Assembly (NCBI RefSeq): GCF_947495625.1
Contig: NZ_CANLZW010000020.1
Coordinates: 1 to 64,000, forward strand
Direction of reading: 5' to 3'
Source: an uncultured Cocleimonas sp.
Lineage (GTDB): Bacteria > Pseudomonadota > Gammaproteobacteria > Thiotrichales > Thiotrichaceae
DNA length: 64,000 bases
Part shown: positions 9,412 to 19,882 of the stretch, piece after piece
Numbering within the stretch: position 1 is the first letter of the stretch
Layout: the number at the start of each line of letters is the position of its first letter
Notes under the pieces: model-generated
The model's database searches: none
Seen by the model: only the letters and a program-made list of their open reading frames with translations
What the model was told of the DNA's origin: nothing
Made by a program: the position numbers and the translations under genes

Positions 9412-12045
9412 TTAATTATCTAATAGCTTTTTTAGCTGATAAAGTTTCTCTAGTGCTTGTTTCGGCGTTAAGTCATCTGGATCGATATCGATCAGTGTGT
9501 TTTTAATCTCTATAGCTGATTCATCTTCAATAGCAAAATGATCATCATCTATTGGATCTTCATCAGCAAAACCTAAATTCAAAGACATTGTTTGCCCTGG
9601 TTGTGGCTTCTGTCTTGCGTCCTGTTCTAGTTGATGAAGTTTCTTGCGTGCCTGAGCTATTACGCCTTTAGGCACTCCTGCTAGTTGTGCTACTTGCAGT
9701 CCATAACTTTGATTCGCGGGGCCGTCTTTTACACTGTGTAGAAACACAATTTTGTCACCATGCTCAACAGCGTTTATATGCACATTTGCTATCGTCGGTA
9801 TTTTCTCTGGTAGTGCCGTCAATTCAAAATAGTGTGTTGCGAATAAGGTGAATGCTTGTTTCTGCTTTGCTAGAAACTCGGCGAAAGACCACGCCAAAGA
9901 TAAACCATCAAAGGTACTTGTACCTCGACCAATCTCATCCATTAGCACTAGTGAATTAGCCGTCGCGTTATTGAGAATATTTGCAGCTTCAGTCATCTCT
10001 ACCATAAAGGTAGATCGACCTGTGCTTAAATCATCGTGCGCTCCGATTCGTGTAAATATTCTATCAATAGGACCGATTACAGCAGATTCTGCGGGTATGA
10101 AGCTTCCGATGTGAGCCATTAATACAATTAAGGTAATTTGGCGCATATAGGTCGATTTACCACCCATATTAGGGCCGGTAATCATTAGCATACGGCGCTG
10201 ATCGTCCATATTTAAGTCGTTAGGTACAAAAGGGTCATCTAAGGTGCTTTCAACCACTGGGTGCCGTCCAGCAACGATATTGATGCCGGGAGCTTCGCTG
10301 AGTTCTGGTTTTGAGTAATTAAGTAATACTGCGCGTTCGGCAAAGTTACTCAGCACATCTATTTCGGCAATGTTTTGCGCGGTTTCTCTAAGTGACAGTG
10401 TGTATATTGCAAGGTCTTTGAGTAGTGTTTCATAAAGCGCCTTTTCGCGTGATAACGAGCGTTCTCTGGCAGATAGTACTTTGTCTTCAAATTCTTTTAA
10501 TTCCGGAAGTATAAAACGCTCCGCCATTTTTAATGTTTGGCGACGGATATATTCAGGAGGGATTTCATCGGTGTGTGAACGTGGAATCTCAATATAAAAA
10601 CCATGTACGCGGTTGTAAGCTACTTTTAAGCTAGAGATGCCTGTTCGTGCTTTTTCACGCGTTTCCAAATCTAATAAGTACTGATCTGAATTTTTACTCA
10701 GATTACGTAACTCATCGAGTTCTTCATCAAAGCCTTCAGCGACTACTCCTCCGTCACGAATTAAGACAGGTGGATTTTCTATAATGGCAGAATCAAGCAG
10801 AGCCACTAACTCCTGATGCTCATCAATCCCCGTTCTTAGTGTTTCAATGAGTGGGTTATCTAATTGTTTTAAGGTGCTGTTTAACTCAGGGACAACTTTC
10901 AGAGAGTCTCTTAGCGTGGATAAATCACGTGGCCTTGCGGTAGCCAAAGCGATTCTGGAAATAATACGTTCGATATCACCGATATGGCGTAATACGCCAT
11001 GCAGTGTTTCATAGTGGTATTGTTGAATGAAACTATCGATAGCCTGATGGCGATTTCTCAATACGTTTTGGTCACGCAGTGGCTTATTAAGCCAGCGACT
11101 TAATAAGCGCCCACCCATACTGGTAGCAGTGTTATCCAATACCGATATCAAGGTATTCTTATGGTCTCCCATAAGGCTATGTTCGAGTTCTAAGTTGCGT
11201 CGACTTGCTGCGTCCAGAATAATGCCGTCATCGCTGCTTTCTACTTTTAAGCTGTTAATGTGCGGCAGTGCCATACGTTGAGTTTCATTAACGTATTGCA
11301 GCAAAACGCCAGCGGCAGTAATTGCAACGGGGAGATCATCACAGCCAAAACCTAATAAATCTTTAGTGCCAAGTTGCTTTTGTATTAGGTTTCGAGCATT
11401 TTCTTCATCAAAGTGCCAAGGTGCTCTTTTGGTAATAGAGTACTGACCCGATAACTTAATTTTGGAATCTTCATTTACGAGTATTTCTGCTGGACGCATG
11501 CGTTCAACTTCATTGTGTAAAGCCTCGATGCTATCGACTTGTTGAACAATAAAGCGCCCATTGCTCAAATCGATATACGCCAAACCAAAGTTGCTTAGGT
11601 GCTGGTTTGTTGGCTCTGAGATTGCCAGTAATAAATTGTCACGGCGCTCTTCCAGTAAGAAGTCATCAGTGACTGTTCCCGGTGTGAGAATACGAACAAC
11701 TTTTCTTTCAACTGGCCCCTTGGATTTAGCTGGGTCTCCAATCTGTTCGCAAATACCAACTGATATACCTTGTTTTAGTAAACGCGGTAAATATTGTTCT
11801 GCAGCATGATAAGGAATGCCGGCCATAGGAATTGGCTCACCATCTGACTTTCCACGGGCGGTAAGCGTAATGTTTAAAATTTGAGCCGCTTTCTTTGCGT
11901 CTTCAAAAAACAATTCATAGAAGTCACCCATCCGATAAAACAGTAAAAGATCTGGGTTTTCAGCTTTGATGCGTAAAAACTGCTGCATCATCGGGGTATG
12001 TTTCTGCGTACTTTTCGGTGCAGACTTGGTAGGGGTTTGAGTCAT
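9412..12045 (-). CDS. mutS: DNA mismatch repair protein MutS
   Basis: 877 residues, full length for the family. The mismatch-reading Phe-x-Glu is in GDFYELF near residue 40. The ATPase has Walker [10 protein letters not shown] (about 625) and Walker [17 protein letters not shown]. The C terminus carries a short hydrophobic tail ([11 protein letters not shown]) as in the tetramerisation region. MutS recognises mismatches and recruits MutL; mutL is not in this window. Confidence 0.97.
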   Translation of the reverse strand: MTQTPTKSAPKSTQKHTPMMQQFLRIKAENPDLLLFYRMGDFYELFFEDAKKAAQILNITLTARGKSDGEPIPMAGIPYHAAEQYLPRLLKQGISVGICEQIGDPAKSKGPVERKVVRILTPGTVTDDFLLEERRDNLLLAISEPTNQHLSNFGLAYIDLSNGRFIVQQVDSIEALHNEVERMRPAEILVNEDSKIKLSGQYSITKRAPWHFDEENARNLIQKQLGTKDLLGFGCDDLPVAITAAGVLLQYVNETQRMALPHINSLKVESSDDGIILDAASRRNLELEHSLMGDHKNTLISVLDNTATSMGGRLLSRWLNKPLRDQNVLRNRHQAIDSFIQQYHYETLHGVLRHIGDIERIISRIALATARPRDLSTLRDSLKVVPELNSTLKQLDNPLIETLRTGIDEHQELVALLDSAIIENPPVLIRDGGVVAEGFDEELDELRNLSKNSDQYLLDLETREKARTGISSLKVAYNRVHGFYIEIPRSHTDEIPPEYIRRQTLKMAERFILPELKEFEDKVLSARERSLSREKALYETLLKDLAIYTLSLRETAQNIAEIDVLSNFAERAVLLNYSKPELSEAPGINIVAGRHPVVESTLDDPFVPNDLNMDDQRRMLMITGPNMGGKSTYMRQITLIVLMAHIGSFIPAESAVIGPIDRIFTRIGAHDDLSTGRSTFMVEMTEAANILNNATANSLVLMDEIGRGTSTFDGLSLAWSFAEFLAKQKQAFTLFATHYFELTALPEKIPTIANVHINAVEHGDKIVFLHSVKDGPANQSYGLQVAQLAGVPKGVIAQARKKLHQLEQDARQKPQPGQTMSLNLGFADEDPIDDDHFAIEDESAIEIKNTLIDIDPDDLTPKQALEKLYQLKKLLDN

Positions 12046-12236
12046 CCGGCTAATTTAACAAATCAGTCTTACAGTGTCACAATAAACTTGGAAATCTAAA
12101 CAGAGAAATTAGCATTGATGAAACTATTTATTAAGCTTATGTCTAAAAGATTTATAAAAGCAGTCTAAATTATGTCTACAGGATTGCTTATGGTAGAATC
12201 ATCGCGGCTTTATTATAAAAATTTATGGGGATAAAT

Positions 12237-13391
12237 ATGTTAAAGATTAATGGCTTAATAGCATTAACCACAGTTTCATTGTTTGGGCTTACGGCTTGTG
12301 GTGGTGGCGGAAGTTCCTCTTCCGTTGTTAAAAAGGATGGTGTTTTCAAAGACAGTAACGTGTCTGGTCTATCTTATGTTTCTGGTGGTCAGGATGGCGT
12401 AACAGATTCATCTGGAGGCTTCGTCTACGAAGATGGCGAAGATGTTGCTTTCTCAGTAGGTGTAGTAGCGCTAGGATCGGGTGCTGGTAAAGCGGTAATG
12501 ACACCAGTAGACCTTGTTACAGATGGTACTTTGGCCTCAGCAGAAGTGATCAATAAAGTTCGCTTTTTGATGATGCTTGATAAAGATAATACGCCGAGTA
12601 ACGGCATCGAAATTTCTAAAAAAGTTCAGGCGAAAGCAGCTAGCTGGACAGCAGTAAATTTTGCTGCGGCTGATTTTCCTACGCAAAATGTGAATAATAT
12701 CGTAACTTCCGCTTCGGTTGAGGATGGGGTAGTGCACGAACTGCCTGATGCTTTGGCTGCAGCAACTCACTTAAAGACGACATTACTTTGTGCGAATGCG
12801 GGTGCTTATGTAGGTTCTTACGAAGGTACAGAATCAGGTAATGTTGCATTAGTCGTAAACCCAGTAACGGGTGAGGTAGCAGGTTCTTCTTATAATCCAG
12901 ATAACGAAGTATCGGTTGAAATTAGCAGTACTACGGCGCTTGATTATGATATGGGTTTAGAGTTTGTTAGTGCTGAAGATTCTGCAAAAGCATTTTCCGG
13001 AAAACTGAATTCTACAGAAGACCTATCAGGTACTTGGGAAAATAGCGCGGATACGTCCCAGAAAGGTACATTCTCTGCAGAGAGATTAGGTGGTGAAAGT
13101 GATGCGGTTTATCGTTATACGGTTCCATTTACTGGTGGAGACAAAGGTTTATTTACCTTTGATGTCGACAAATCAAATAATGTGAAGGGTTCTACTTATA
13201 GTGTTTCAACAAATGAAGAAAGTGAAATCACAGGTAAGTTAGTAGATAACAAACTTACTGCAAAATCAGCTGATGGCACTGAAATTGATGGTGTTTTAGA
13301 TGAAGAAACTTTGACCTTGAGCGGAGTCTGGTCGAATGTTACAGATCTGGAGGCAGGTTCTTACGTTGGTGGTGGTTGCCGGCTAAACTAA
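12237..13391 (+). CDS. Putative surface lipoprotein with a GGGGSSSS linker
   Basis: 384 residues from the chosen start. The lipobox is LTAC with GGGGSSSS right after the Cys. The next ~70 residues (GVFKDSNVSGLSYVSGG, DGVTDSSGGFVYEDGE) match a segment common in secreted adhesin-like and lipoprotein sequences of gammaproteobacteria. The C-terminal half looks like a beta-rich barrel or sandwich with repeated G-T-W/S motifs. Function unknown. An ATG lies at 12225, but the one at 12237 follows GGGGATAAAT and gives a normal signal peptide. The first ~20 residues after the Cys resemble the lipoprotein at 43047. Confidence 0.75.
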   Translation: MLKINGLIALTTVSLFGLTACGGGGSSSSVVKKDGVFKDSNVSGLSYVSGGQDGVTDSSGGFVYEDGEDVAFSVGVVALGSGAGKAVMTPVDLVTDGTLASAEVINKVRFLMMLDKDNTPSNGIEISKKVQAKAASWTAVNFAAADFPTQNVNNIVTSASVEDGVVHELPDALAAATHLKTTLLCANAGAYVGSYEGTESGNVALVVNPVTGEVAGSSYNPDNEVSVEISSTTALDYDMGLEFVSAEDSAKAFSGKLNSTEDLSGTWENSADTSQKGTFSAERLGGESDAVYRYTVPFTGGDKGLFTFDVDKSNNVKGSTYSVSTNEESEITGKLVDNKLTAKSADGTEIDGVLDEETLTLSGVWSNVTDLEAGSYVGGGCRLN

Positions 13392-13446
13392 GCTAGTTCA
13401 ATAAATTTAAGTCGAATCATCAAAATAATCACATATAAGCAATAAA

Positions 13447-13499
13447 AAAGGGGGATGTATTTTTGCAAATACACCCCCCTACTTTTAAGCCTTTTTTAA
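13447..13499 (-). repeat. Dispersed G6 repeat within a hairpin
   Basis: The repeat (minus orientation, 13471-13499) is preceded by GGGGGATGTATTT, which is complementary to AAATACACCCCCC with one mismatch. The result is a ~13-bp stem with a TTGC loop between the convergent lipoprotein gene and mscL. It may act as a terminator for the lipoprotein transcript. Confidence 0.8.
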
Positions 13500-13540
13500 G
13501 AAATAATCTAAATTCTTACTTCCTAAAATTAACCTAAAAA

Positions 13541-13933
13541 TTACTTCTTTTGTAACGCGTCACGAATCTCAGTAAGTAGATCTTCTTGAGATGGACCAGC
13601 TTCTGGCTCAGGCTCTTTATTACGAGTAGCGATTTTAATAATAATAAATACAACTGCCATAATAATTAGGAAGTCGATAAAGCTTTGAATGAAAGCGCCG
13701 TACTTAAGCATAATTGGCTCTAAACCTTTATCTCCACCACCTGTTTCAGCAAGCTTGATGCCTAAATCTGTAAAATTTACACCACCTAATGCTACTCCGA
13801 TTGGAGGCATGATTACGTCGCTTACTAATGATGAAATTAGTTTACCTGATGCTACACCGATAATAATACCAGTAGCCATATCTATTAAATTGCCGCTTAG
13901 TGCGAATTCTTTGAAATCTTTAATCATTCCCAT
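13541..13933 (-). CDS. mscL: Large-conductance mechanosensitive channel
   Basis: 130 residues, standard length. It has the N-terminal amphipathic helix (MIKDFKEFALSGN), TM1 with the pore-lining glycines (IDMATGIIIGVASGKLISSLV), a periplasmic loop, TM2 (SFIDFLIIMAVVFIIIK) and a charged C-terminal helix (EDLLTEIRDALQ). It opens under membrane tension to release solutes after hypo-osmotic shock. AAGGAAG lies upstream of ATG. A structured RNA with a terminator lies 130-270 bases upstream on the same strand. Confidence 0.97.
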   Translation of the reverse strand: MGMIKDFKEFALSGNLIDMATGIIIGVASGKLISSLVSDVIMPPIGVALGGVNFTDLGIKLAETGGGDKGLEPIMLKYGAFIQSFIDFLIIMAVVFIIIKIATRNKEPEPEAGPSQEDLLTEIRDALQKK

Positions 13934-14064
13934 GTCTATCTTCCTTAATTGTTTGTTGATAATAAAATAAGTGATTGTTTTGTAAAATCGTACGTTTAGT
14001 GCATCCCACTTAGAATTGGTTCGAAACTTTAATAAATAATATTAATTGTTATTAATTTTCTGGG

Positions 14065-14207
14065 AAATAAAAACCCCGAGATAGACTCGGGGTTGAATGT
14101 GGTTACAACATGAAATCATATGATCTCAGGCAGTGTCATCCTCCAAGAAAACACTAAGTAACCTTTCTCCTCGGGTGGTATTTGTGGAGAGCGCACAGTT
14201 TACTATA
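14065..14207 (-). ncRNA. Candidate structured RNA or attenuated leader upstream of mscL
   Basis: The minus strand has a -10-like TATAGT (14207-14202) and ends in a strong terminator: AACCCCGAG, 5-base loop, CTCGGGGTT and a T-rich tail (14094-14067). Between them GGTTAC/GTAACC (14163-14158 with 14106-14101) encloses two hairpins: AGTGT/ACACT and GAGATC-ATAT-GATTTC. An upstream CCCGAG (14175-14170) could pair with the terminator's 3' arm CTCGGG, giving a possible antiterminator. It fits either a free-standing sRNA of ~130 nt or an attenuated mscL leader. I do not recognise a known riboswitch or 6S RNA. The remaining parts of the 13934-14304 gap show nothing else. Confidence 0.5.
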
Positions 14208-14304
14208 AAAATTACTATTGGTGAATTTAAATTCATGTATTAAAAAACGAGGTAGGGTGCTTTGTCTTTATTTTGAAAAAGAAATATAGTGACTAAGTGC
14301 TGCT

Positions 14305-15141
14305 CTATTTTTGAGTTGCAGTGTTAGGGATATGTTCAAGAATCTGCAATACAATTAATCCATCTTTACCATTCAATGAGTGATTTTCAGTGCTCAATGC
14401 GATGCCAGATCGGTCCTTCAATGCCCAGATGTTATTCATATCCTGACTAAAAGGAGGAACAACAAAATCGAATTTATCCGGTTTGGTAAAGGAATCATTT
14501 TTACGAATGATAGAAGCGTAATGAATATTGGGATGGTATTGGTGATTCATCCAGTAAATAAAATTATACGATGACTCTTCTTTAAGGTCAGAAAATAAAC
14601 CGCGTGAATCTTGCAGTTCGTCTACACCAGCCATGCTTGCCATCATCCCAATCGGTGAATTACCTGCTAAATGCGCGATGTTCGCTGCCGGTGTTCCCAG
14701 ATGTGGTGAGGCAATAGTAATCAATGCATTTACTGCTATTTGACGTTGTGGGTCGAGCACATAAAGTCGGGCAACTAATCCACCAGCCGAGTGTCCGACT
14801 AAGGTGATTGGTTCTATACGATAAGCATACAAGTGAGAAAGATACTGCATCAATAAACTTTCCTGAATTTGTAAGTTGGCTTTTGATGGAAGGTTTACCG
14901 TATAAAAGACATCGCCTTTTGTCATCAGGTCACGAGGTATAAGCATTCCTTGTGGGCCATAGCCATAGCTTCCACCATCTTTCCAGCCAGCGCTTAATAA
15001 AGGCTGGGTAAATCCAGAATATCGCCATGACATATCATCCGCCATAAATCCATGCACTAGGACAATCGTTCTTGCTTGCGCGGAACTTACAGCAAAGATT
15101 GAAATCAATAGTAAGGCTAATGATATTATGAAGCGTTTCAT
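14305..15141 (-). CDS. Secreted alpha/beta hydrolase, lipase-like
   Basis: 278 residues with a signal peptide (MKRFIISLALLLISIFAVSSAQA). IVLVHGFMADD is the oxyanion-hole HG region, and GHSAGG near residue 117 is the nucleophile elbow. Then ITIASPHLGTPAAN, typical of triacylglycerol lipase/PGAP1-like folds, and a late His (ENHSLNG) that may complete the triad. It probably acts on an ester or lipid in the periplasm or outside; the substrate is unknown. It is transcribed alone. Confidence 0.85.
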   Translation of the reverse strand: MKRFIISLALLLISIFAVSSAQARTIVLVHGFMADDMSWRYSGFTQPLLSAGWKDGGSYGYGPQGMLIPRDLMTKGDVFYTVNLPSKANLQIQESLLMQYLSHLYAYRIEPITLVGHSAGGLVARLYVLDPQRQIAVNALITIASPHLGTPAANIAHLAGNSPIGMMASMAGVDELQDSRGLFSDLKEESSYNFIYWMNHQYHPNIHYASIIRKNDSFTKPDKFDFVVPPFSQDMNNIWALKDRSGIALSTENHSLNGKDGLIVLQILEHIPNTATQK

Positions 15142-15334
15142 GAGTGCCTCCAGGGCAACTTTTGGTAGATGAATCAGCTTTAAGTAGCAAATATAAGCTT
15201 TAATATTTGTTCAAATATTGAGATCAAAATAAATCAGGATTTTCCAATCTAGCATTCACTGCAAATTATGCATTAAGTATGTTAGTTTCTTGTCTTGAGG
15301 ATTGGAATATATAAATGGGAGTACACACGGTTTC

Positions 15335-16018
15335 ATGACAATTAAATGTATCGCTTTTGATTTGGATAATACCTTGTGGGCAGTAAACCCTGTGATTATT
15401 AAGGCTGAGCAAGGTTTTTACCAATGGCTAAAATCAAACTATCCAAAGATCACCCAAAAATATAGCGGTGAGGCGTTAGTTCAGCATCGTATGGACTATA
15501 TGCACTCTAAACCTGAGTTGCATCACAACTTAACCGATTTGCGTAAAAACTGGATGAAAATACTGGCTGATGAAGCGGGCTATGATCACAGTTATGTCGA
15601 GCCTGGTTTTGATGTATTTTGGTCAGCCAGAAACGAAGTGACTTTTTATGATGGCGCTTTGGAAATGCTGGAAAAGCTTTCTAAAAAATACTCTTTAGGC
15701 GTTATTACTAATGGTAATGCTGATGTGAATAAAATCGGTGTGGGTCATTATTTCGATTTTTCACTCTCTTCAGAAAAAGCTGGTGTGTCCAAACCTCATC
15801 AGGATATTTTTCATCAAGCCATGGAAATGTCAGATCACGATTTACACCAAACTGTTTATGTCGGTGATGATCCCGAGCGAGATATTATCGGCGCCCAAAA
15901 AGTCGGGATGAAAGCTATTTGGTATAACCCGACACTGATGCCATGGCCGGGTGGTCAAACGCCTGCTGCTGTATTCCAGCATCATCACCAATTAGAAGAC
16001 AAAATACTAAATTTATGA
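15335..16018 (+). CDS. HAD-superfamily hydrolase, YigB-like
   Basis: 227 residues from MTIK. HAD motif I is DLDNTLW, motif II TNGN, motif III/IV K...VGDDPERDI. The helical cap follows motif I. E. coli YigB, its likely relative, dephosphorylates FMN and other small phosphates. In E. coli yigB follows xerC, whereas here the xerC cluster is 10 kb away. An upstream in-frame TTG (15302) would add 11 residues that are not HAD-like, so ATG at 15335 is preferred. Confidence 0.85.
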   Translation: MTIKCIAFDLDNTLWAVNPVIIKAEQGFYQWLKSNYPKITQKYSGEALVQHRMDYMHSKPELHHNLTDLRKNWMKILADEAGYDHSYVEPGFDVFWSARNEVTFYDGALEMLEKLSKKYSLGVITNGNADVNKIGVGHYFDFSLSSEKAGVSKPHQDIFHQAMEMSDHDLHQTVYVGDDPERDIIGAQKVGMKAIWYNPTLMPWPGGQTPAAVFQHHHQLEDKILNL

Positions 16019-16120
16019 CATGATAGGTTGCCTATATACAGTCAAATTGCTACTTAAAGACGAATCGTAAATGGTCAATTAATAGCTTAACGTTTGATTA
16101 AATAATAAGAAGAAATAACT

Positions 16121-16148
16121 AAAAAAGCCCTTAAAGTAGGGGGGTGTA
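16121..16148 (+). repeat. Dispersed G6 repeat upstream of relA
   Basis: AAAAAAGCCCTTAAAGTAGG followed by GGGGTGTA, 38 bases before the relA start. The GTG in the G-run is in frame with relA but is not a likely start. Confidence 0.9.
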
Positions 16149-16185
16149 CTTCCAGTTCAATATTTCCATTGAGGGTTTTGGGGTA

Positions 16186-18339
16186 ATGAAGCATAGTCAG
16201 CTAAGAGATACCAGTTCGCGCACTCGCGAACAATGGATACATCGCCTATCCATTAATGAAAGCGAAGAAGATCAACAACTGCTGATTGAAGCAATTGATC
16301 TGATGCTTACTGTTGCCGAGCTTGATGAAGATTCTCAGGTGCCTTTAAGTCTGGATGTCGCAGATATCTTACGAAATTTACAAGTTGATCAAGTTACTCT
16401 AATCGCCACTGTGCTCAGCGATGTACGCCTTTGCGATACCTTTTCAATAGAAGAAATAGCTGAGAAATTCAGTAGCACTATCGCATTGTTAGTGAAAAAT
16501 ATGCGTTGGTTGCATAATTTCAAACCACAAAACGAAAACGAAGCCGTTATCCCAGAACAAGCCGAACGCCTTAGAAGGATGTTGTTGGCGATGGTCGATG
16601 ATGTGCGTGCGGTGCTAATTTATCTCGGTTGGCGTTTACAATATCTGCGTCTTCTTGCGGATGCTGAACTATATGATAAACGCGAAGTTGCTCAAGAAAC
16701 GATGGATATCTATGCGCCCTTGGCAAATCGTCTGGGTATCAGTCAGTTAAAATGGGAGATGGAAGATCTGGCTTTTCGTTATCTTGATCCCATTGGTTAT
16801 AAGAAAATTGCTAAATCACTAGATGCTAAGCGTCTGGAACGCGAAGCGTATGTTGAAGCATTTATTTTTAATTTGCGCCAGCTATTAGGCGATATGGAAA
16901 TAGAAGCCGAGGTATATGGTCGTCCCAAGCATATCTATAGCATCTGGAAGAAGATGCAGCGCAAAGAACTCTCTATCGATCAGCTATATGATTTACGTGC
17001 GGTCAGAGTTATCGTCAGCGATGTTAAAGCCTGCTATACCGCGCTTGGTGTTGTGCATGAAAAATGGAAACACGTTCCTGCGGAACTCGATGATTATATT
17101 GCGAATAAAAAGCCCAATGGTTATCAGTCTTTACATACCGTCGTCATTGGTCCACAAGGACGATACGTAGAAATCCAGATTCGCACACAGGATATGCACG
17201 TTTTCGCCGAATTAGGAGTTGCCGCGCATTGGCGCTATAAAGAAGGTGGCGCACAAGATGCAGCGATGGAAAGAGTCGTTGGTTCTTTAAGAAGATTGCT
17301 GGATAGCGATGATACCGATGCAGAGTTACTCGAAGATTTCAGGGCAGAGATATTTCCCGACCGGGTGTTCGTGCTAACTCCGCAGGGCGATATTGTAGAG
17401 CTATCAAAAGGTTCGACGCCATTAGACTTTGCCTATGCTATTCATACCAGCGTTGGACATCGTTGCAATGGCGCAAAAGTGAACGGTGTAATCGTCACTC
17501 TCGACCATAAACTTAATAATGGCGATCAAGTAGAAATTATCACTAAGAAAGTCGAGCAGCCCAGCAGGAAATGGCTCAATCCGACCTTAGGTTATGTCGG
17601 ATCAGCAAGCTCTCGGAGCAAAATCAGACATTGGTTTAGACAGCAGGATCATGAGAAGAACTTGCAAGATGGCAAGGATGTCATCGAGCAGGAAAAACAT
17701 CGTTTAAATCTTAAAAAGATAGATCTGGAGCCGTTAATTCAGCGTTTTCGATATCAATCTAAAAAAGAATTTCTGATTGCATTGGGTAGAGGCGATATCA
17801 GTGTCGCTCAGTTGATCGATACACTGGAAGTGCCGAAGAAAGAAGAAGTTAAATTCCGTAAGGTTAATGTCAAAAATGAACATAACGACCGCGGTATTCA
17901 AATTCAGGGTGTCAGTAATCTTCTGGTTGAAATTGCAAATTGCTGTAAACCTGTACCAGGAGACAATATCATTGGTTATATCACTGTCGGACGAGGTATT
18001 ACCATACATCGAGAAGACTGCCCCAATATTGATGAAACCAATCTGGGTCCAGATAAATCATTACGCTTGGCTGAAGCCAGTTGGGGTACAGAAACAACGG
18101 CCTATACCGTCGATATTCAGGTGACTGGATTTAATAAGCCTGGTTTGATTAGTGATGTTGCACAAGTGTTAGCTAAAGAACAAATTAACGTTGTTAGTAT
18201 GAATACCAAACGCGGTAATACAGAACTCGTATCTTTATTGAGTATTTCTATCCAGATAGAAAACACCGGGCAGTTGTTCGATGTACTGGAAAAAATCGCA
18301 CAACTACAAAATGTAATGGACGCTAAACGTCAGAGCTAG
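16186..18339 (+). CDS. relA: (p)ppGpp synthetase RelA
   Basis: 717 residues. The N-terminal hydrolase-like domain lacks the HD signature (IATVLSDVRL in its place), as in RelA rather than SpoT. The synthetase domain has YDLRAVRVIV, KPNGYQSLHT and EIQIRTQDMH. TGS (VFVLTPQGDIVELSKGST), a zinc-finger-like region (CCKPVPGD) and a C-terminal ACT domain follow. It makes (p)ppGpp on stalled ribosomes during amino-acid starvation. ATG at 16186 is chosen with GAGGG 10-15 bases upstream; an in-frame GTG at 16144 lies in the dispersed repeat and would add 14 non-conserved residues. Confidence 0.95.
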   Translation: MKHSQLRDTSSRTREQWIHRLSINESEEDQQLLIEAIDLMLTVAELDEDSQVPLSLDVADILRNLQVDQVTLIATVLSDVRLCDTFSIEEIAEKFSSTIALLVKNMRWLHNFKPQNENEAVIPEQAERLRRMLLAMVDDVRAVLIYLGWRLQYLRLLADAELYDKREVAQETMDIYAPLANRLGISQLKWEMEDLAFRYLDPIGYKKIAKSLDAKRLEREAYVEAFIFNLRQLLGDMEIEAEVYGRPKHIYSIWKKMQRKELSIDQLYDLRAVRVIVSDVKACYTALGVVHEKWKHVPAELDDYIANKKPNGYQSLHTVVIGPQGRYVEIQIRTQDMHVFAELGVAAHWRYKEGGAQDAAMERVVGSLRRLLDSDDTDAELLEDFRAEIFPDRVFVLTPQGDIVELSKGSTPLDFAYAIHTSVGHRCNGAKVNGVIVTLDHKLNNGDQVEIITKKVEQPSRKWLNPTLGYVGSASSRSKIRHWFRQQDHEKNLQDGKDVIEQEKHRLNLKKIDLEPLIQRFRYQSKKEFLIALGRGDISVAQLIDTLEVPKKEEVKFRKVNVKNEHNDRGIQIQGVSNLLVEIANCCKPVPGDNIIGYITVGRGITIHREDCPNIDETNLGPDKSLRLAEASWGTETTAYTVDIQVTGFNKPGLISDVAQVLAKEQINVVSMNTKRGNTELVSLLSISIQIENTGQLFDVLEKIAQLQNVMDAKRQS

Positions 18340-18387
18340 TTTCTACTTGATTATGCTTTTAGTTTGATGTGTTTAAATAAGTCAGCA

Positions 18388-18407
18388 AGAGAACAATATT
18401 GTTCTCT
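18388..18407. terminator. Palindrome after relA
   Basis: AGAGAACAATATTGTTCTCT is a perfect 20-base palindrome 49 bases after the relA stop, followed by TTGTTG. The T-run is short, so it is a weak terminator or a protein site. Confidence 0.5.
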
Positions 18408-18418
18408 TTGTTGATAAT

Positions 18419-18438
18419 ACACCCCCCTACTTTAAGCA
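18419..18438 (-). repeat. Dispersed G6 repeat
   Basis: ACACCCCCCTACTTTAAGC, minus orientation, between relA and the MFS gene, directly after the 18388-18407 palindrome. Confidence 0.85.
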
Positions 18439-18570
18439 TAAAATTAGCCATATTCAGAAATATTACGCTGATGCGTTTTCTATGATATTTCTATTGGTTT
18501 TAATCAGTTTCGGTGCGAGAATGCGCCATTTTTTGACCTAACGTTTTATTTCCTTCTGCAGCTTCGTCTT

Positions 18571-19851
18571 ATGATTAACAATATTTTAAAAACTACATGG
18601 CCTTTGTTTTTAGGTTTGGCCTTTTTGATGCTGGGAAATGGCCTGCAGGGTACTCTGGTGAGTTGGCGAGCCAATTTCGAAGGGTTTAGCTCGAGTACCA
18701 CGGGTTGGATCATGACGGCCTACTACTTAGGCTTTCTGGCTGGGTCTTTACTTACCAATAAACTCATAAGACAGGTAGGTCACATTAGAGTGTTTGCAGC
18801 GCTAGCGTCATTGGCGTCAACGGCAGTATTAGTGCAAATTCTGTTAATCGATCCCGTTGCCTGGATATTTATGCGGTTGATTACCGGGTTTAGTTTTGCT
18901 GGTGTCTATGTGGTTGTTGAAAGCTGGTTGAACGCACGTGCTGATAATGACAGTCGTGGCAGGATTTTATCGCTATATATGATTGTTTCCTACGGTGGTC
19001 TGGCGGGCGGACAATTATTGTTTAAGGTCGCCGATCCCACTACCTTCAACCTATTTTTACTCTCTTCGATTTTGCTATCGGTGGCGTTAATTCCGCTATT
19101 GGTTACCCGGGTAGCGGCTCCTTTAGAAGAAGAAAGCGAAAGCATGAGTGTTTTAGAGTTGTTTAAAACCGCACATACGGGTGTTGTGAGTATTACATTA
19201 ACCTCGATAGTTTCAGGTGTGGTTCTCGGTATGGGTGCGGTTTATGCCGCGAATGCAGGGATGAGTATTTCGCAAACCGCGGTCTTTATGAGTGTGTTCA
19301 TTGCTATGGGTGCAGCGGCGCAATGGCCGGTAGGCTGGATATCTGATAAATTTGATCGACGTTTAGTCATCGTTGTTTTGTGTGCGCTTTCTGTTGCCTT
19401 CATTGCCGTGCTTTATAGACTAGATCCGCAGTCCACAGCCTTTATTGTAATATTTGGCTTGTTTGGCGCTGCAGCTCTGCCTGTGTATTCATTGAGTATT
19501 GCGCATACCAATGATCGTTTGAGGCCAGAGCAGATGACGAGCGCAAGTAGTACCATGGTACTGTTTTCTGGTATTGGAGCGGCTGCTGGCCCAATAACGG
19601 TAGGTTACTTAACAGCCGCTTTTGGCAATGTATGGTTTCTCTTGTATTTAGGAGCGATACATGTGGTGCTAGGTTTGCTTGTTTTATATTTCATCTTCCA
19701 GAGAGAGGCGGTACCAGACGACGAGCAAGTGGATCATCAGCTTATGGCTTCAAGAATTACTCCGGTAGGTTTAGAGGCGGTTGCATTAGATGCGGAAGAG
19801 TCAGCGAATGAAGAGGATGATGCAGAAAAAGCCGTTAAAAAAGGCATGTAA
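18571..19851 (+). CDS. MFS transporter, YcaD-like
   Basis: 426 residues with about twelve membrane helices. GVYVVVESWLNARADNDSRG and ILSLYMIVSYGGLAGGQLL match the YcaD group of the major facilitator superfamily. The central loop (about residues 180-200) is acidic. The C terminus is a hydrophilic Glu/Asp-rich tail of ~40 residues. Substrate unknown. Its start ATG is clear, although no strong Shine-Dalgarno sequence is visible. It is convergent with the malic enzyme gene and shares a terminator with it. Confidence 0.88.
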   Translation: MINNILKTTWPLFLGLAFLMLGNGLQGTLVSWRANFEGFSSSTTGWIMTAYYLGFLAGSLLTNKLIRQVGHIRVFAALASLASTAVLVQILLIDPVAWIFMRLITGFSFAGVYVVVESWLNARADNDSRGRILSLYMIVSYGGLAGGQLLFKVADPTTFNLFLLSSILLSVALIPLLVTRVAAPLEEESESMSVLELFKTAHTGVVSITLTSIVSGVVLGMGAVYAANAGMSISQTAVFMSVFIAMGAAAQWPVGWISDKFDRRLVIVVLCALSVAFIAVLYRLDPQSTAFIVIFGLFGAAALPVYSLSIAHTNDRLRPEQMTSASSTMVLFSGIGAAAGPITVGYLTAAFGNVWFLLYLGAIHVVLGLLVLYFIFQREAVPDDEQVDHQLMASRITPVGLEAVALDAEESANEEDDAEKAVKKGM

Positions 19852-19882
19852 CAATTTCATTTATTTATAGATATGTAGAAAC

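Noticed and set aside
14065-14207. 6S RNA or a known riboswitch
   Set aside because: None of the conserved blocks of 6S, TPP, cobalamin, FMN, SAH or glycine RNAs could be recognised; kept only as an unassigned structured RNA.
16144-16185. GTG start adding 14 residues to RelA
   Set aside because: It lies in the dispersed repeat, lacks a spaced ribosome site, and RelA homology begins after the ATG at 16186.
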